Positions 30,615 to 38,427 of a DNA stretch of 64,000 nucleotides are shown here, one piece after another (positions within the stretch are counted from its first letter, which is position 1; each line of letters opens with the position of its first letter). A model generated the notes under the pieces. The model was given only the letters and a program-made list of their open reading frames with translations, searched no databases and was not told the DNA's origin. The stretch spans positions 74,590 to 138,589 of the forward strand of contig CAWDDC010000002.1 of the NCBI GenBank assembly GCA_963801045.1, given 5' to 3'. The stretch is from JACCWP01 sp963801045. GTDB lineage: Bacteria > Actinomycetota > Actinomycetes > Propionibacteriales > Nocardioidaceae. Both the position numbers and the translations under genes were made by a program.

Positions 30615-31943
30615 ATGAGCACCACCGAGCGCACCCAGCCGACCCGCACCGACGACGGAACCGTCCGCCGGGCATCGTGGGCCGGGCTCGTCGGCACCGC
30701 GCTCGAGCAGTACGACTTCGTCATCTACGGCACCGCGTCGGCGATCGTCTTCCCGGAGCTGTTCTTCCCCGAGGCCAGCCCGGCGGCCGGCACCATCGCG
30801 AGCTTCAGCACCTACGCCGTCGGGTTCGCCGCCCGGCCGGTGGGCGGGTTCTTGTTCTCGCTGGTCGGCGACCGCTGGGGCCGCAAGTTCGTGCTGGTCG
30901 CCACGCTGTTCCTGATGGGCTTCGCCACCCTCGCGATCGGGCTGCTGCCGACGTACGCGCAGGTGGGCGTGTGGGCGCCGACCCTGCTGGTCGCCTGCCG
31001 GCTGCTGCAGGGCCTGGGCGCCGGCGCGGAACAGGCCGGCGGCATCGTGCTGATCACCGAGACGGCGCCGAAGGGCGCCCGCGGGCGGCTGGCGTCGCTG
31101 GTCTACGTCGGTGCGGCGGCGGGCACCGCGCTCGGCGCCCTGGTGTGGCTGCTGGTGCAGCGGCTGCCCGAGGGCGACGTCGAGTCGTACGGATGGCGGC
31201 TGGTGTTCCTGAGCAGCATCTTCGTGACCGCCGCGGCGTACATGATCCGGCGCCGGCTGCGCGAGTCGCCGGTGTTCCAGGACGTGCGGGACAAGGTCGA
31301 GGCGGTGCCGCAGGTGCCGGTCAGCGACGTCGTCGCGCACGGACGCCGCCCGCTCGCGCAGGTGTTCTTCATGAACGTCGGCGGCAACACCCACTCCTAC
31401 ATCTTCCAGGTGTTCCTCGCGGCCTACCTGATCGACACCGTGGGCGTCGAGGAGTCGCTGATCCCGAAGGCGCTGCTCGCCGGCGCCCTCGCCGCCTGCG
31501 TGTCGGCCTACGTCGCCGGGCGGCTCACCGACCGGTTCGGTCGCCGGCGGGTGTTCCTGGTGATCGCGACGTTCCTCATCCTGTTCACGGTGCCGGGCCT
31601 GGCGATGATCACGACCGGCAACACCGCGCTGGTCTACCTGGTGGTCATCGTCGGCTTCATCTTCGCCGCCTACGGCACGGTGGGCTCGCAGGCGGCGTGG
31701 TTCCCGGAGCTGTTCGGCTCGCGCTACCGCTACGCCGGTGTGGCGCTCGGCCGGGAGTTCTCGTCGGTGATCGGCGGCGGCATCTCGCCGCTGGTGTGCG
31801 CGTCCCTGGTGGCGTGGGCGTCGGACGGCTGGTGGCCGGTCGCGATCTACATGATCGCGCTGATGGCGATCAGCCTGGTCGCGGCCTGGCTGAGCCCGGA
31901 GACCCGCGACCGCGACCTGCGCACCCAGACGGATGCCAACTGA
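30615..31943 (+). CDS. MFS transporter, metabolite:H+ symporter family
   Basis: 442 residues with about 12 membrane helices and an intact frame. LEQYDFVIYGTASAIVFPELFFP is the family N-terminus, and GDRWGRKFVLVATLFLMG and GRLTDRFGRRRVFLV are the two loop 2-3/8-9 MFS signatures. RLLQGLGAGAEQAGGIVLITETAPKGARGRLASLV is the helix 4 block of the metabolite:H+ symporter group (KgtP, ProP, ShiA relatives). These move organic acids such as shikimate or citrate with protons. TACAGT lies 40 bases upstream as a possible -10. The substrate is not determined by sequence. Confidence 0.9.
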   Translation: MSTTERTQPTRTDDGTVRRASWAGLVGTALEQYDFVIYGTASAIVFPELFFPEASPAAGTIASFSTYAVGFAARPVGGFLFSLVGDRWGRKFVLVATLFLMGFATLAIGLLPTYAQVGVWAPTLLVACRLLQGLGAGAEQAGGIVLITETAPKGARGRLASLVYVGAAAGTALGALVWLLVQRLPEGDVESYGWRLVFLSSIFVTAAAYMIRRRLRESPVFQDVRDKVEAVPQVPVSDVVAHGRRPLAQVFFMNVGGNTHSYIFQVFLAAYLIDTVGVEESLIPKALLAGALAACVSAYVAGRLTDRFGRRRVFLVIATFLILFTVPGLAMITTGNTALVYLVVIVGFIFAAYGTVGSQAAWFPELFGSRYRYAGVALGREFSSVIGGGISPLVCASLVAWASDGWWPVAIYMIALMAISLVAAWLSPETRDRDLRTQTDAN

Positions 31944-31956
31944 GCGTTCCGCTGGC

Positions 31957-32012
31957 GACGGTCAGCTGGTGACGGTCAGCTGGTGACGGTCAGCTGGTGA
32001 CGGTCAGCTGGT
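31957..32012. repeat. Four perfect 14-bp tandem repeats across a stop codon
   Basis: Four identical copies of GACGGTCAGCTGGT occupy 31957-32012 between two convergent genes. Each contains CAGCTG. The last copy contains TCA, the stop codon of the minus-strand small gene, so copy number changes would not alter either protein. Confidence 0.95.
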
Positions 32013-32304
32013 GCGCAGCGCCTTGATCAGCTGCTGCTTGCTCATCGACGAGCGGCCCTCGACGCCGACGTCCTTGGCCCGCTCGTACAGGTCGGACTTG
32101 CTCCAGTCGTCGTAGGCCGGTGCCGACCCGCCGCGCTTGCCGACGGTCGTGCGGGACGTGCCGGCGGCCGTGTTCGCGACCCGGGCCGCCTTGGTCTTGC
32201 TGGCGCCCTCGTCGCGCAGCTTCTCGTACAGCTGCTTGTCCTTGACGCTGGGTCCCGGGTCCGCCTTCTTGCCGGTCCTTCTTGCCGGTCTTCTTGGTAG
32301 CCAT
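32004..32304 (-). CDS. Small basic protein with Rho-N/SAP-like C-terminus, DUF7218-like (frame broken near 32276)
   Basis: About 101 residues. N-terminal Lys-rich MATKKTGKK is followed by DPGPSVKDKQLYEKLRDEGASKTKAARVANTAAGTSRTTVGKRGG, a motif common to small actinobacterial DNA/RNA-associated proteins. The end SKSDLYERAKDVGVEGRSSMSKQQLIKALRTS is a Rho N-terminal-like helix-extension-helix fold. The frame breaks in AAGAAGGACCGG; removing a G or adding CG joins the halves. The role is unknown; plasmid-like or nucleoid binding is a guess. The 3' end lies in the 14-bp repeat. Confidence 0.75.
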
Positions 32305-32359
32305 GCCGCCACTGTGCATCCGATCCCCGCGGTGTGCAGGTCGGGCCGCGGCGACCCGC

Positions 32360-33073
32360 TCAGACCCGGCGCAGCACCGTCACGACCTTGCCGAGGATGC
32401 TCGCGTGGGTGCCGTCGATCGGTTCGTACGCAGGGTTCTGCGGCAGCAGCCGGACGGCGCCGCCCTTGTTCGAGAACGTCTTGACGGTGGCCTCGTCGTC
32501 GAGCAGCGCCGCGACGATCTCACCGTTCTGGGCGTCGGGCTGCTGGCGCACGACCACCCAGTCGCCGTCGCAGATCGCCGCCTCGATCATCGAGTCGCCG
32601 CGCACCTCCAGCAGGAACAGCGCGCCGTCGCCCACCAGCTGGCGGGGCAGCGGGAAGACGTCCTCGACCCGCTCCTCGGCGAGGATCGGACCACCGGCTG
32701 CGATCCGGCCGACCACGGGCACGTAGGCCGCCTCCGGGCGCTGGTCGCCGATGCCGGTCTCGTCGACGACCTGCTCGCGCGGCTGGGCGTGCGGCGACAG
32801 CACCTCGAGGGCTCGGGGTCGGTTGGGGTCGCGGCGCAGGAAGCCCTTGGCCTCCAGCGACTTCAGCTGGTGGGCCACCGAGCTGGAGCTGGTCAGCCCG
32901 ACCCGCTCGCCGATCTCCCGCACGCTCGGCGGGTAGCCACGGGCCTCGAGCGCCTGGCCGATCACGTCCAGGATGCGGCGCTGGCGCGGGGTGAGCCCGG
33001 TCGCGTCCGGGGGACCGTCGGGGAGCTCGCGCACGCTGCCGGTGCTGCCGCCCTCGCCACCGCTGGCTGCCAT
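32360..33073 (-). CDS. lexA: LexA repressor
   Basis: Represses SOS genes and self-cleaves when RecA is activated. 237 residues. The winged helix covers about residues 28-92 (TPRQRRILDVIGQALEARGYPPSVREIGERVGLTSSSSVAHQL). The cleavage site is Ala126-Gly127 in GRIAAGGPI. The catalytic Ser161 is in RGDSMIEAAI and Lys198 in ATVKTF. The frame is intact. An SOS box lies about 100 bases upstream, so lexA is autoregulated. It is divergent from a LysM gene. Confidence 0.97.
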   Translation of the reverse strand: MAASGGEGGSTGSVRELPDGPPDATGLTPRQRRILDVIGQALEARGYPPSVREIGERVGLTSSSSVAHQLKSLEAKGFLRRDPNRPRALEVLSPHAQPREQVVDETGIGDQRPEAAYVPVVGRIAAGGPILAEERVEDVFPLPRQLVGDGALFLLEVRGDSMIEAAICDGDWVVVRQQPDAQNGEIVAALLDDEATVKTFSNKGGAVRLLPQNPAYEPIDGTHASILGKVVTVLRRV

Positions 33074-33174
33074 GTCGCCACCTCGTCACTCGTCGGTCAC
33101 CGAACGTTCGCCGCTGCGTCCCTGACGGGCGCGTCCGGCCGTGGGCTGACGGTAGTGCGCCGGACGGCTCGGGA

Positions 33175-33190
33175 TCAAACACCTGTTCGA
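33175..33190. promoter_or_regulatory. lexA: SOS box upstream of lexA
   Basis: TCAAACACCTGTTCGA matches TCGAAC-N4-GTTCGA with one mismatch in the left half. It lies 102 bases before the lexA start. Confidence 0.85.
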
Positions 33191-33279
33191 ACGGCGTGTC
33201 GCGGCGCTCCCGTGGTCTGGTGGTGCAGGGGCGGACGACGAGACAGGTGGGACTGCTGGGGCTGCAGGGGTTGCTTGCG

Positions 33280-33331
33280 TCGAACAGGTGTGCGATCCTT
33301 CGATCAGGTGTTCGATCGAACACTTGATCGA
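33280..33331. promoter_or_regulatory. Three consecutive SOS-box-like sites upstream of the LysM gene
   Basis: TCGAACAGGTGTGCGA (33280-33295), TCGATCAGGTGTTCGA (33300-33315) and TCGAACACTTGATCGA (33316-33331) each match TCGAAC-N4-GTTCGA with one or two mismatches. The last two abut. They lie 75-126 bases before the LysM gene. Confidence 0.75.
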
Positions 33332-33405
33332 CCGGGCAGGCCGCAGTGTCGGTGCCGGGCGATAGACATCGATCGACAGCCGACGCAGCCCGACGGAGGA
33401 CGACG

Positions 33406-33789
33406 ATGAGCACCAGCACCTCGTACGCACCCACAGCGACCCGCGCAGCGAGCCCCACCGCGACGCGCAGTTCCAGGCGTCCCGCGGTGCGGCTCACCCG
33501 GCGCGGCCGGATGCTGCGCAGCGTCCTGCTCGCCGTGCTGGTCCTCGCCGCCGTGCTCGCCGCGGCCGTGCTGTGGGGCCCGAGCGTGGTGGCCACCTCC
33601 GGCGCCGGCGAGCCGGTGCCGGTGCGCACCGTCACCGTCCAGCCCGGGCAGACCCTGTGGGACATCGCCGACGACAGCGGCATCGGTGGCGACCCGCGCG
33701 ACGTGGTCCGGGAGATCCAGGACCTCAACGCGCTGTCCGACGCCGGCGCGCTGCAGGTCGGTCAGCAGCTCGCCGTCCCGCTCGACTGA
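33406..33789 (+). CDS. LysM membrane protein, probable SOS cell-division inhibitor (ChiZ/DivS-like)
   Basis: 127 residues. A basic, Ser/Thr-rich cytoplasmic segment (1-45) is followed by one membrane helix (about 46-66, SVLLAVLVLAAVLAAAVLWG). An extracellular LysM domain closes it (VTVQPGQTLWDIADDSG...DVVREIQDLNALSDAGALQVGQQLAVP). The ATG at 33406 has GGAGGA upstream. A LysM/TM gene divergent from lexA is the known arrangement of Mycobacterium Rv2719c (ChiZ) and of the Corynebacterium division suppressor DivS region. Three SOS boxes stand upstream. The function is inferred from this context; no hydrolase domain is present. Confidence 0.85.
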   Translation: MSTSTSYAPTATRAASPTATRSSRRPAVRLTRRGRMLRSVLLAVLVLAAVLAAAVLWGPSVVATSGAGEPVPVRTVTVQPGQTLWDIADDSGIGGDPRDVVREIQDLNALSDAGALQVGQQLAVPLD

Positions 33790-33872
33790 GGCCCGCGGCA
33801 GCAGCCACCCGCAGGCTGCGCGGCGTGGCAGCAGCACCGGTTGACGCGTGCTCCGGCCGGGTACCGGGGGGC

Positions 33873-34862
33873 ATGGTGGTGACGTCCGTCCAGCCGGCCG
33901 CTACGGCCGCGCTCGACCCTGAGCAGGTGCGAGACACCGCGGCCCGCGTGCTGCCGCTGCCCGGTGCGGGTCACACCCACGAGCGGTGGCGAGGTCTGGC
34001 CGACCTGGGCCGCACCGACCTGGCGCTGGCCAAGGTGGTCGAGCCGCACCACGACGCCCAGGCGATCTGCCACGACCTCGGCCACCCGACGCCCCGACCC
34101 GGAACGCTCTGGGAGGTCTGGGCCGCCGAGCCGCCCGGACCCCGGCTGGAGGCCACCGCCGCCGGTGGGGGCTGGCGGCTGTCCGGTCAGAAGCCGTTCT
34201 GCTCCGGTTCCGGCCTCGCCACCCACGCCCTGGTGACCGCTGATGCGGCCGGCGAGTCCCGACTGTTCGCTGTCGACGTCGCGGCCGGCCGCGCCGACGG
34301 CACCGTGCAGCTCGACCCGTCGGCCTGGGCAGGGCCGGGGATGTCAGCGGCCGACACCCGGACCCTCCGCTTCGACGCCGCCGAGGCGACGGCGGTCGGA
34401 CCCTCGGGTGCCTACGTCGGTCGCCCCGGCTTCTGGCACGGCGCGATCGGCGTCGCCTGCTGCTGGGCCGGCGGTGCCTACGGTGTCGCGGCGACCCTGC
34501 AGGCGGCCTCGCGCCGGCGCACCCTCGATCCGCACGCGTCGGCCCACCTCGGTGCGGTGGCCGCAGCCCTCGACCGCTGCCGCGCCGCGCTGCGGCTCTC
34601 GGCCGACGAGATCGACGCCGTGGGCGGCGACGAGGCCCTCGACCAGGCCCGCTACCGGGCCGAGTCCGTACGCGCGACCGTGGCCGCCGCCGCCGAGGAG
34701 ATCGTCACCCGGGTCGGTCACGCGCTCGGGCCCGCACCGCTGGCGCTCGACGCCGAGCACGCCCGCCGGGTGGCGGACCTGCAGGTCTTCCTCCGCCAGC
34801 ACCACGCCGAACGCGACCTGGCCGCCCTGGGCGGGCTGGCGCGGGACTCGGCCCCGTGGTGA
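33873..34862 (+). CDS. Acyl-CoA dehydrogenase-like protein
   Basis: 329 residues, shorter than the usual 380. ATAAGGGWRLSGQKPFCSGSGLATHALVTAD is the middle beta domain that covers FAD, and HLGAVAAALDRCRAALRLSADEID with the C-terminal helices follows. QVFLRQHHAERDLAALGGL is the typical end. The N-terminal helical domain is reduced. It is the first gene of a four-gene operon in which every stop overlaps the next start, with a PIG-L deacetylase, a NodS-like methyltransferase and a GT2. It may oxidise or simply bind an acyl group in a lipid-linked product; no catalytic Glu can be assigned with confidence. Confidence 0.75.
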   Translation: MVVTSVQPAATAALDPEQVRDTAARVLPLPGAGHTHERWRGLADLGRTDLALAKVVEPHHDAQAICHDLGHPTPRPGTLWEVWAAEPPGPRLEATAAGGGWRLSGQKPFCSGSGLATHALVTADAAGESRLFAVDVAAGRADGTVQLDPSAWAGPGMSAADTRTLRFDAAEATAVGPSGAYVGRPGFWHGAIGVACCWAGGAYGVAATLQAASRRRTLDPHASAHLGAVAAALDRCRAALRLSADEIDAVGGDEALDQARYRAESVRATVAAAAEEIVTRVGHALGPAPLALDAEHARRVADLQVFLRQHHAERDLAALGGLARDSAPW

Positions 34863-35713
34863 GTGCGGTGCCGCCGAACCCGCCACGCGTGCCCTCCGCA
34901 ACGTCCGGCCACGTGACCCGGCCCGGCCAGGTGCCCCGGGCCGGTGACCATCCGGGCGCGACCCCCGAGCGGGTGTGGCAGTCCTGGCCCGGGTGGGCGG
35001 ACGTGCCGGCGGCCGAGCTGCCCGGTCCCGGCGCGCGGGTCGTGGTGCTCGCCGCGCACCCCGACGACGAGGTGCTGGGCGTCGGTGGGTTGCTGGTGCG
35101 ACTGGCAGCCCGCGGCTGCGACCTGCTGCTCGTCTCGGCGACCGACGGCGAGGCCTCGCACCCCGAGAGCCCGACGGTGACGTCCGCCGAGCTCGCCGAG
35201 CGACGCCTGCACGAGCTGGACGCCGCGCTCACCGAGCTGGGGCACGCCGGGTCGGAGCGGGTGCACCTGCACCTGCCCGACTCCGGCCTGTCCGCGCACG
35301 AGGGCGAGCTCGCCGACCGGCTCGAGTCACTGCTGGCCGGTGCGGTCCTGCTGCTGGCGCCGTGGCGCGGCGACGGACACCCCGACCACGCCGCCTGCGG
35401 CCGGGCAGCGGCGGCGGCCACCGAGGAGCTGGCGCGCGTCCGGGCCGCAGTCGGGGTCGCGTCCCCGGTGCCCGCGCTGTGGGAGTTCCCGGTCTGGGCG
35501 TGGCACTGGGCCACGCCGGACGCCGGCGACATCCCGTGGGACCGAGCGCGCACGGTGCACCTCGACCCGCACGAGCGCCTGGCCAAGCAGCAGGCGATCG
35601 ACTGCTTCGGCAGCCAGCTGCACCCGCTGGGCGACGACCCGTCCGACGCCGCCGTGCTCCCGCCCGACGTGCTCGCGCACTTCGAACGTGACCTGGAGGT
35701 CGTCCTCACGTGA
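34856..35713 (+). CDS. PIG-L family deacetylase
   Basis: 285 residues. VVVLAAHPDDEVLGVGGLLVRLAARG carries the zinc-binding AHPDDE motif, and GDGHPDHAACGRAA supplies the third metal ligand. Such enzymes remove an acetyl group from N-acetylglucosamine-type sugars (MshB, Mca relatives). The first 50 residues are a Pro-rich extension. GTG 34856 overlaps the acyl-CoA dehydrogenase stop, and the stop overlaps the methyltransferase start. The substrate is probably a GlcNAc-containing lipid or glycoside made by the operon's GT2. Confidence 0.88.
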   Translation: MVSAVPPNPPRVPSATSGHVTRPGQVPRAGDHPGATPERVWQSWPGWADVPAAELPGPGARVVVLAAHPDDEVLGVGGLLVRLAARGCDLLLVSATDGEASHPESPTVTSAELAERRLHELDAALTELGHAGSERVHLHLPDSGLSAHEGELADRLESLLAGAVLLLAPWRGDGHPDHAACGRAAAAATEELARVRAAVGVASPVPALWEFPVWAWHWATPDAGDIPWDRARTVHLDPHERLAKQQAIDCFGSQLHPLGDDPSDAAVLPPDVLAHFERDLEVVLT

Positions 35714-36276
35714 CCGAGCCGGCCTACTTCGACGAGCTCTACGCGCGGGTCGACGACCCGTGGGGACTGTCCACGTCGGCCTACGAGCAGCGCAAGTACG
35801 CGCTCACGCTGGCCGCTCTGCCACGCCCTCGCTACAGCCGCGGCTTCGAGCCCGGTTGCGCGATCGGCGTGCTCACCGCCGGGCTGGCCGAGCGCTGCGA
35901 ACGACTGGTCAGCTGGGACAACGCGCCCCGCGCGCTCGAGCAGGCACGGGCCCGGGTCACCAGCGACGCCGTGACCTTCGAGTCCGGACGGGTGCCCGAG
36001 CAGTGGCCGCAGGGCTCGTTCGACCTGATCGTCGTCTCCGAGCTGCTGTACTTCCTGTCCGAGCCGACCGGCGCGACGGTGCTGGTGCGCACCCTCGGGT
36101 CGCTCGAACCGGGCGGGCACCTGGTGGCAGTGCACTGGCGACACGCGTTCGCGGAGGCGCCGAGCTCGGGCGACGAGGCGCACGTCGAGCTGGCGTCGGC
36201 GCCAGGACTGGAGCGGTTGGTCGAGCACGTCGAGCCCGACTTCCTGCTCGGCGTCTGGCAGCGGACCGGCGGATGA
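35710..36276 (+). CDS. NodS-like SAM-dependent methyltransferase
   Basis: 188 residues. YFDELYARVDDPWGLSTSAYEQRKYALTLAAL is the N-terminal signature shared with NodS-type N-methyltransferases. SAM motif I is GFEPGCAIGVLTAGLAERC, and FDLIVVSELLYFL is motif IV. It overlaps both neighbours by four bases. NodS methylates the free amine left after deacetylation of a chitin oligomer. The preceding PIG-L gene makes the same order of reactions (deacetylate, then N-methylate) plausible here; that is inference. Confidence 0.82.
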   Translation: MTEPAYFDELYARVDDPWGLSTSAYEQRKYALTLAALPRPRYSRGFEPGCAIGVLTAGLAERCERLVSWDNAPRALEQARARVTSDAVTFESGRVPEQWPQGSFDLIVVSELLYFLSEPTGATVLVRTLGSLEPGGHLVAVHWRHAFAEAPSSGDEAHVELASAPGLERLVEHVEPDFLLGVWQRTGG

Positions 36277-37010
36277 CCCCTCCGTCCATCAGGACCCCGG
36301 AGCGGGTGCCGCTGTGCGCGGTCGCGGTGGTGGTGCCGGCCCGGAACGAGGCCGAGCTGCTCGGCGCCTGCCTGGCCTCGGTGCAGGTGGCGCTGGCACG
36401 CGCGGAGGTCCCGCGCCGGCTGGCGGTGGTGGTGGCCGACCACTGCACCGACGCGACGGCCGAGATCGCCGCGGCCGCCGGCGCGCTGGTCGTCGTCCGT
36501 GACGGTGCCGACCGGGGCAGCGTCGGCCAGGCCCGCGCCGCCGGCTGCTCCGCGGTGCTGGACCGGTGGGCCGACCTGCCCGACGACGCGGTCTGGCTGG
36601 CACACACCGACGCCGACTCCAGGGTGCCGCCGCACTGGCTGACCAGCCAGCTGGAGGCAGCCGCGGCCGGACACCACGCAGTCGCCGGCCGGGTGGCTCT
36701 GGCGCTCGACGGTGGGCACGACCGACACGACCGGTGGCGCTCGGCCTACGCGCTGGCCGGCGGCGCCGGAGTGCGACCGCGGCGGCACTCGCACGTGCAC
36801 GGTGCCAATCTCGGGGTGCGCGCCGACGCCTACCGATCCGTCGGTGGTTTCGCCAAGGTCGCGCTGGACGAGGACCTCGGCCTGGTCGAACGCCTGATCG
36901 CCGCCGGGCATCCGACTGCCTGGCCGGACGAGCCTCGGGTGCTCACCTCGGCCCGGCTGGACGGCCGCGCCCCCGGCGGCCTCGCCGCCGACCTCCGCTC
37001 GCTGGCCTGA
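36273..37010 (+). CDS. Family 2 glycosyltransferase
   Basis: 245 residues. CAVAVVVPARNEAELLGACLASV is the nucleotide-binding strand. VWLAHTDADSRVPPHWL holds the DxD metal motif, and HGANLGVRADAYRSVGGF with DEDLGLVERLIAAGH is the acceptor-side ED motif. There are no membrane helices. It is the last gene of the four-gene operon, with an ATGA overlap. It probably adds the sugar that PIG-L and the methyltransferase modify. Confidence 0.87.
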   Translation: MTPPSIRTPERVPLCAVAVVVPARNEAELLGACLASVQVALARAEVPRRLAVVVADHCTDATAEIAAAAGALVVVRDGADRGSVGQARAAGCSAVLDRWADLPDDAVWLAHTDADSRVPPHWLTSQLEAAAAGHHAVAGRVALALDGGHDRHDRWRSAYALAGGAGVRPRRHSHVHGANLGVRADAYRSVGGFAKVALDEDLGLVERLIAAGHPTAWPDEPRVLTSARLDGRAPGGLAADLRSLA

Positions 37011-37046
37011 TCCCCCCGCCCTCCTCGGCGGGGGTCCCGGCGAAGG

Positions 37047-37090
37047 TGTGCGACCCGACTCACGCAGGGTGTGGCGCACACCGTCTGTCG
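37047..37090. terminator. Imperfect hairpin after the GT2 operon
   Basis: ACCCGACTC near 37052 pairs with GAGTCGGGT near 37090, and an inner GGTGTG/CACACC pairs around a short loop. It stands about 40 bases after the operon's last stop. Coordinates of the outer arms are approximate. Confidence 0.5.
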
Positions 37091-37141
37091 AGTCGGGTCC
37101 GGCGAGGTAAGCGCGGCGACGCCGCCGGTCGTTCGCCCGCT

Positions 37142-37250
37142 CGAACGATCCGGCCAGGTGATCGCCCTGGCGTACGTGCGGCGGATCGTTCGCCTCCCGA
37201 TCTTCCGGCGAGGCAATCGCCCTGGCGTACGTGCGGCCGGATCGTTCGGG
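37142..37250. repeat. Two hairpin-family elements, one family B and one A/B chimera
   Basis: Element 1 (37142-37192) has an 11-bp stem CGAACGATCCG/CGGATCGTTCG around a core containing GCCCTGGCGTACGTGCGGC. Element 2 (37196-37250) has the same core, but its left end is the family A stem (CCCGATCTTCCGGCG) and its right end is the family B stem (GGCCGGATCGTTCGGG), so the ends cannot pair fully. The 360-base gap between GT2 and the LacI gene contains only these, the hairpin before them and the operator after. Confidence 0.85.
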
Positions 37251-37310
37251 ACGGGCGAATCGGGGCGGTGTTGACAGATCCGGGCAGAACGCGCAAAGGT
37301 GACCACCATC

Positions 37311-37336
37311 TGTAACCGCTTACAAGACCGGTTACA
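37311..37336. promoter_or_regulatory. LacI-type operator of the glycan locus
   Basis: TGTAACCG (37311-37318) and CGGTTACA (37329-37336) are exact reverse complements. Overlapping them, TGTAACCGCTTACA (37311-37324) is a LacI-like palindrome with a central CG. A TTGACA hexamer at 37271-37276 could be the -35. The site is 41 bases before the LacI gene. Confidence 0.75.
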
Positions 37337-37376
37337 CACACGTCCTGGGGGTGACAGGCAAGGAGCGGAGGTGAGC

Positions 37377-38427
37377 ATGGCCGGACGTGCCGGCACCGCA
37401 CGGGCGGGCGAGCGTCACCATCCGCGACGTCGCCCGCCGCGCGGACGTGTCGATCGCCACCGTCTCCCGGGTGCTGCGCGGCACCGCGCCGGTCGCCGAG
37501 CCGACCCGCGACCGGGTGCTCGCCGCGGTCGACGAGCTGCACTTCACCCCGAGCTCGCTCGGCCGGTCGCTGGCCGAGCGCCGGCACGCCGCCAACGGCA
37601 TCGTCTTCCCCGACCTGTCCGGGCCCTACTACGCCGAGGTCGTGCTCGGCTACGAGGCGGTCGCCGCCGACCGCAACCGGTCGGTGCTCATCTGCTCCAC
37701 GCACGGCCGCGACGCCGCCCGCGAGCGGGTGCTCGACCTCGCCGGCCGGGTCGACGGCCTGGTCGTCCTCGGCCGCACCGTCAGCGACGACGTCGTCGCC
37801 GAGATCGCGGCCCGCGGCCTGCCGCTGGTGCTGCTCGCCCGGCAGGCGGCCAACGCCATGGTCGACTCGGTCAACGCCGACTCCGTGGCCAGCGCGGCCG
37901 CGCTGGCCGAGCACCTGGTCGCCGCCGGGCACCGCGACCTGCTGCTGCTCGGCAGTCCCGCCACCTCGCCCGACGTCGCGGTCCGCTGGGCCGGGCTGCG
38001 CCGGACCTGGACGACCGCCGGCGTGCCCCCGCCTCGGCTGGTCGACGCCGGGTTCTCCGAGCGGGACGGCTCCCGTGCCGCCGAGCAGCTGCTCGTCGAC
38101 CACGGCCTGCCCGACGTGGTCGTCTGCGCCAACGACGAGCTCGCCCTCGGCCTGATGGCCACCCTGCGCGACGCCGGCGTGGTCGTGCCCGACGACGTCG
38201 CCGTCACCGGCTGGGACGACGTGATGGCCGCCCGCTACGCCGGCCTCACCACCGTGCGCCAGCCGATGCGCGAGCTCGGCGCCACCGCCGCCCGGACCCT
38301 CGACGCCCGCATCGGCGGCGACGACGGCCCGCCGCGGCACCTGCTGCTCCCCACCGAGCTGGTCGTCCGTACCAGCTCGGCCGCACACCGTACCCCCCGC
38401 GTCACCGCAACGAAGGAGTCCCGATGA
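37377..38427 (+). CDS. LacI-family transcriptional regulator (frame broken near 37410)
   Basis: About 350 residues. The N-terminal helix-turn-helix with hinge is ASVTIRDVARRADVSIATVSRVLRGTAPVAEPTRDRVLAAVDELHFTPSSLGRSL. The periplasmic-binding-like sensor domain follows (GIVFPDLSGPYYAEVVLGYE, VVVCANDELALGLMATLRDAG, VAVTGWDDVMAARY). The ATG at 37377 has GGAGG five bases upstream. The frame to the HTH is joined by adding CG in GGGCGAGCG. The stop overlaps the sugar-binding-protein start (ATGA). It is expected to bind the palindrome 41 bases upstream and to control the whole locus in response to an oligosaccharide. Confidence 0.92.
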
